A DNA stretch of 44,893 nucleotides. Source: Lewinellaceae bacterium (GTDB lineage Bacteria > Bacteroidota > Bacteroidia > Chitinophagales > Saprospiraceae). This document shows, piece by piece, positions 43,589-44,893 of this stretch. The notes beneath the pieces are model-generated. The model had not been told where the DNA came from. It did not search any database and worked only from the letters and a program-made list of their open reading frames with translations. The DNA is taken from NCBI GenBank assembly GCA_024644235.1, contig JAHELJ010000025.1, positions 1 through 44,893 of the forward strand. Reading direction: 5' to 3'. Numbering within the stretch: the first letter of the stretch is position 1; each line of letters starts with the position of its first letter. A program made the translations under genes and the position numbers.

Positions 43589-44890
43589 ATGAGCATAGTA
43601 GAAATGAACGTGCCGCCAATCGGCGAATCCATTAACGAAGTCACCCTCTCGCAGTGGCTGAAAGGCAACGGAGAATACGTAGAACGAGACGAACCGATCT
43701 GCGAGTTTGAATCGGACAAGGCCACGCTGGAATATCCGGCGGAAGTGGCGGGTAAGCTGATCTGGGTGGCTGCAGAAGGTGATGATCTGGCCATTGGTGC
43801 ATTGGTCGCCAAGATCGACACCAGCGTAGCAAAGGAGAACGGATCCGCTCCGGCAGAGGCATCGAAAGAAACAGCACCGAAAGAGCCGGCAGCAGAAACT
43901 GAAGTGCCGAAAGCCGCAGAAGCGCAGAAAGAAGAAGCAGCACCCGCCCCCGCGGTGGAGGCCACTTACGCCACCGGTCATCCCTCACCAGCCGCCGCCA
44001 AACTTATGGAGGAGAACAACCTGACTGCAGCGCAGGTCGCCGGTACCGGCAAAGATGGACGTATCACCAAAGGCGATGTGCTGAAAGCCATAGAGGACAA
44101 ACCAACCGCTCCCGCAACAGAATTTACGCCCGCCAAAGAACCGGCCGTTTCTGCAGCTCCGACAACACCTGCCACACCGGCTGCATTGAACCGCAACACC
44201 CGGCGGGAGAAAATGTCGCGCATGCGGCGTACCATAGCGGCCCGCCTGGTATCGGCAAAGAACACTACCGCCATGCTCACCACGTTCAACGAGGTCGACC
44301 TCACCGAAGTGATGAAACTACGGAAGACCTACCAGGACAAGTTCGTGGAGAAGTATGGCATCAAGCTGGGTTTCATGTCGCTCTTTGCCAAAGCATGCGC
44401 ACAAGCCCTTATGGAAATGCCACAGGTCAACGCCCAACTCGACGAAAACGAATTGATCTACCACGACTACGTGGATATCTCCATCGCCATCTCCACGCCC
44501 TCAGGACTTGTCGTTCCACCGGTGCACAATGTGGAGTCGATGCCCTTTCACGAAATCGAACTGAAAATAAAAGAGCTGGCCGAGAAGGCACGCAATGGCA
44601 CCCTCTCCCTCGAAGAGATGCGCGGAGGTACATTCACCATCACCAATGGCGGCATCTTTGGCTCTATGATGAGTACTCCAATCCTCAATGAGCCGCAGTC
44701 GGCGATACTAGGCATGCACACCATCCAGCAACGCCCGGTCGCCGTCGACGGCGAAATTAAAATCCGGCCTATGATGTATGTGGCCCTCTCCTACGATCAC
44801 CGTGTCATTGATGGCAGCTCATCCGTCACCTTCCTGGTGCGGGTGAAGCAGCTGCTGGAAGATCCGGTGACACTGCTGATGGGACTTTAG
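43589..44890 (+). CDS. sucB: Dihydrolipoamide succinyltransferase (2-oxoglutarate dehydrogenase E2)
   Basis: 433 aa. ATG 43589 is preceded by AAGGAG (43581-43586); a longer open frame upstream is noncoding. The N-terminal lipoyl domain carries the lipoylated K44 ([11 protein letters not shown]). An Ala/Pro/Glu-rich linker (about 75-128) precedes the E3-binding domain (about 130-167, [32 protein letters not shown]). The catalytic domain ends with YDHRVIDG (H404, D408). The opening [15 protein letters not shown] is typical of succinyl- rather than acetyl-transferases. sucA is not adjacent in the window. Confidence 0.94.
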   Translation: MSIVEMNVPPIGESINEVTLSQWLKGNGEYVERDEPICEFESDKATLEYPAEVAGKLIWVAAEGDDLAIGALVAKIDTSVAKENGSAPAEASKETAPKEPAAETEVPKAAEAQKEEAAPAPAVEATYATGHPSPAAAKLMEENNLTAAQVAGTGKDGRITKGDVLKAIEDKPTAPATEFTPAKEPAVSAAPTTPATPAALNRNTRREKMSRMRRTIAARLVSAKNTTAMLTTFNEVDLTEVMKLRKTYQDKFVEKYGIKLGFMSLFAKACAQALMEMPQVNAQLDENELIYHDYVDISIAISTPSGLVVPPVHNVESMPFHEIELKIKELAEKARNGTLSLEEMRGGTFTITNGGIFGSMMSTPILNEPQSAILGMHTIQQRPVAVDGEIKIRPMMYVALSYDHRVIDGSSSVTFLVRVKQLLEDPVTLLMGL

Positions 44891-44893
44891 GTT

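Noticed and set aside
43511-44304. Long minus-strand frames opposite sucB
   Set aside because: They are shadows of a GC-rich coding region with Ala/Pro/Glu repeats, and their compositions are not protein-like.

Overview
The window looks like chromosomal DNA of a free-living member of the Bacteroidota, probably from the Saprospiria/Lewinella side of the Cytophagia-Saprospiria group. This is inferred from the protein families present: DUF6089 (PorG-like) and PorT-type barrels, a ThuA-DUF1080 protein, a Bacteroidota-type DUF3857 protein, a haem-receptor-like TonB receptor, and a helical ~500-residue protein of a kind I associate with Saprospiria. Several promoters match the Bacteroidota consensus TTG-N19-22-TAnnTTTG, and few genes have Shine-Dalgarno sequences. 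I saw no rRNA, tRNA, CRISPR array, insertion sequence or prophage.

Layout. 1-6.1 kb: tail of an unknown protein, a zincless Fpg/Nei-type DNA glycosylase, a VOC protein, an exported Gfo/Idh/MocA oxidoreductase, a conserved hypothetical, a lipoprotein amidohydrolase and an exported TPR protein. 6.3-7.6 kb: aspartate kinase. 7.7-13.4 kb: a tightly packed operon of TetR regulator, LolA-like periplasmic protein, two FtsX/LolE-type permeases, a LolD-type ATPase and an outer-membrane barrel. It reads as a complete inner-to-outer-membrane trafficking system, with an operator visible over its own promoter. 13.4-14.9 kb: PaaE-type ferredoxin reductase and YjbQ, on the minus strand. 15.0-17.8 kb: three translationally coupled genes (flavin reductase fold, M20 peptidase, uncharacterised P-loop protein). 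17.9-25.2 kb: membrane-anchored HTH protein, PorG-like barrel, RlmN, histidine kinase coupled to a TonB receptor, and a PorT-like barrel. 25.2-29.8 kb: TrmB, MFS transporter with a clear terminator, SDR oxidoreductase, ThuA-DUF1080 protein. 29.9-35.0 kb: surface-polysaccharide set (flippase, Wzz-like protein, O-antigen ligase/polymerase, membrane-anchored serine hydrolase). 35.1-40.7 kb: DinB, PaaI-type thioesterase, DUF3857 protein and an S9 peptidase.

40.7-43.6 kb is the most unusual part. It is visibly more AT-rich and holds a 503-residue all-helical, TPR-like protein, divergent from an unlisted 50-codon ORF encoding a peptide with a hydrophobic N-terminus and a very acidic tail. An imperfect palindrome lies between their two promoter-like elements. 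Beyond the small ORF is a hairpin-rich stretch with a candidate small RNA ending in a strong terminator, followed by a broken remnant of a second acidic peptide. I read this as a candidate peptide/TPR-sensor cassette, by analogy with the RRNPP systems of Firmicutes; this is inference. The window ends with sucB/odhB (2-oxoglutarate dehydrogenase E2).
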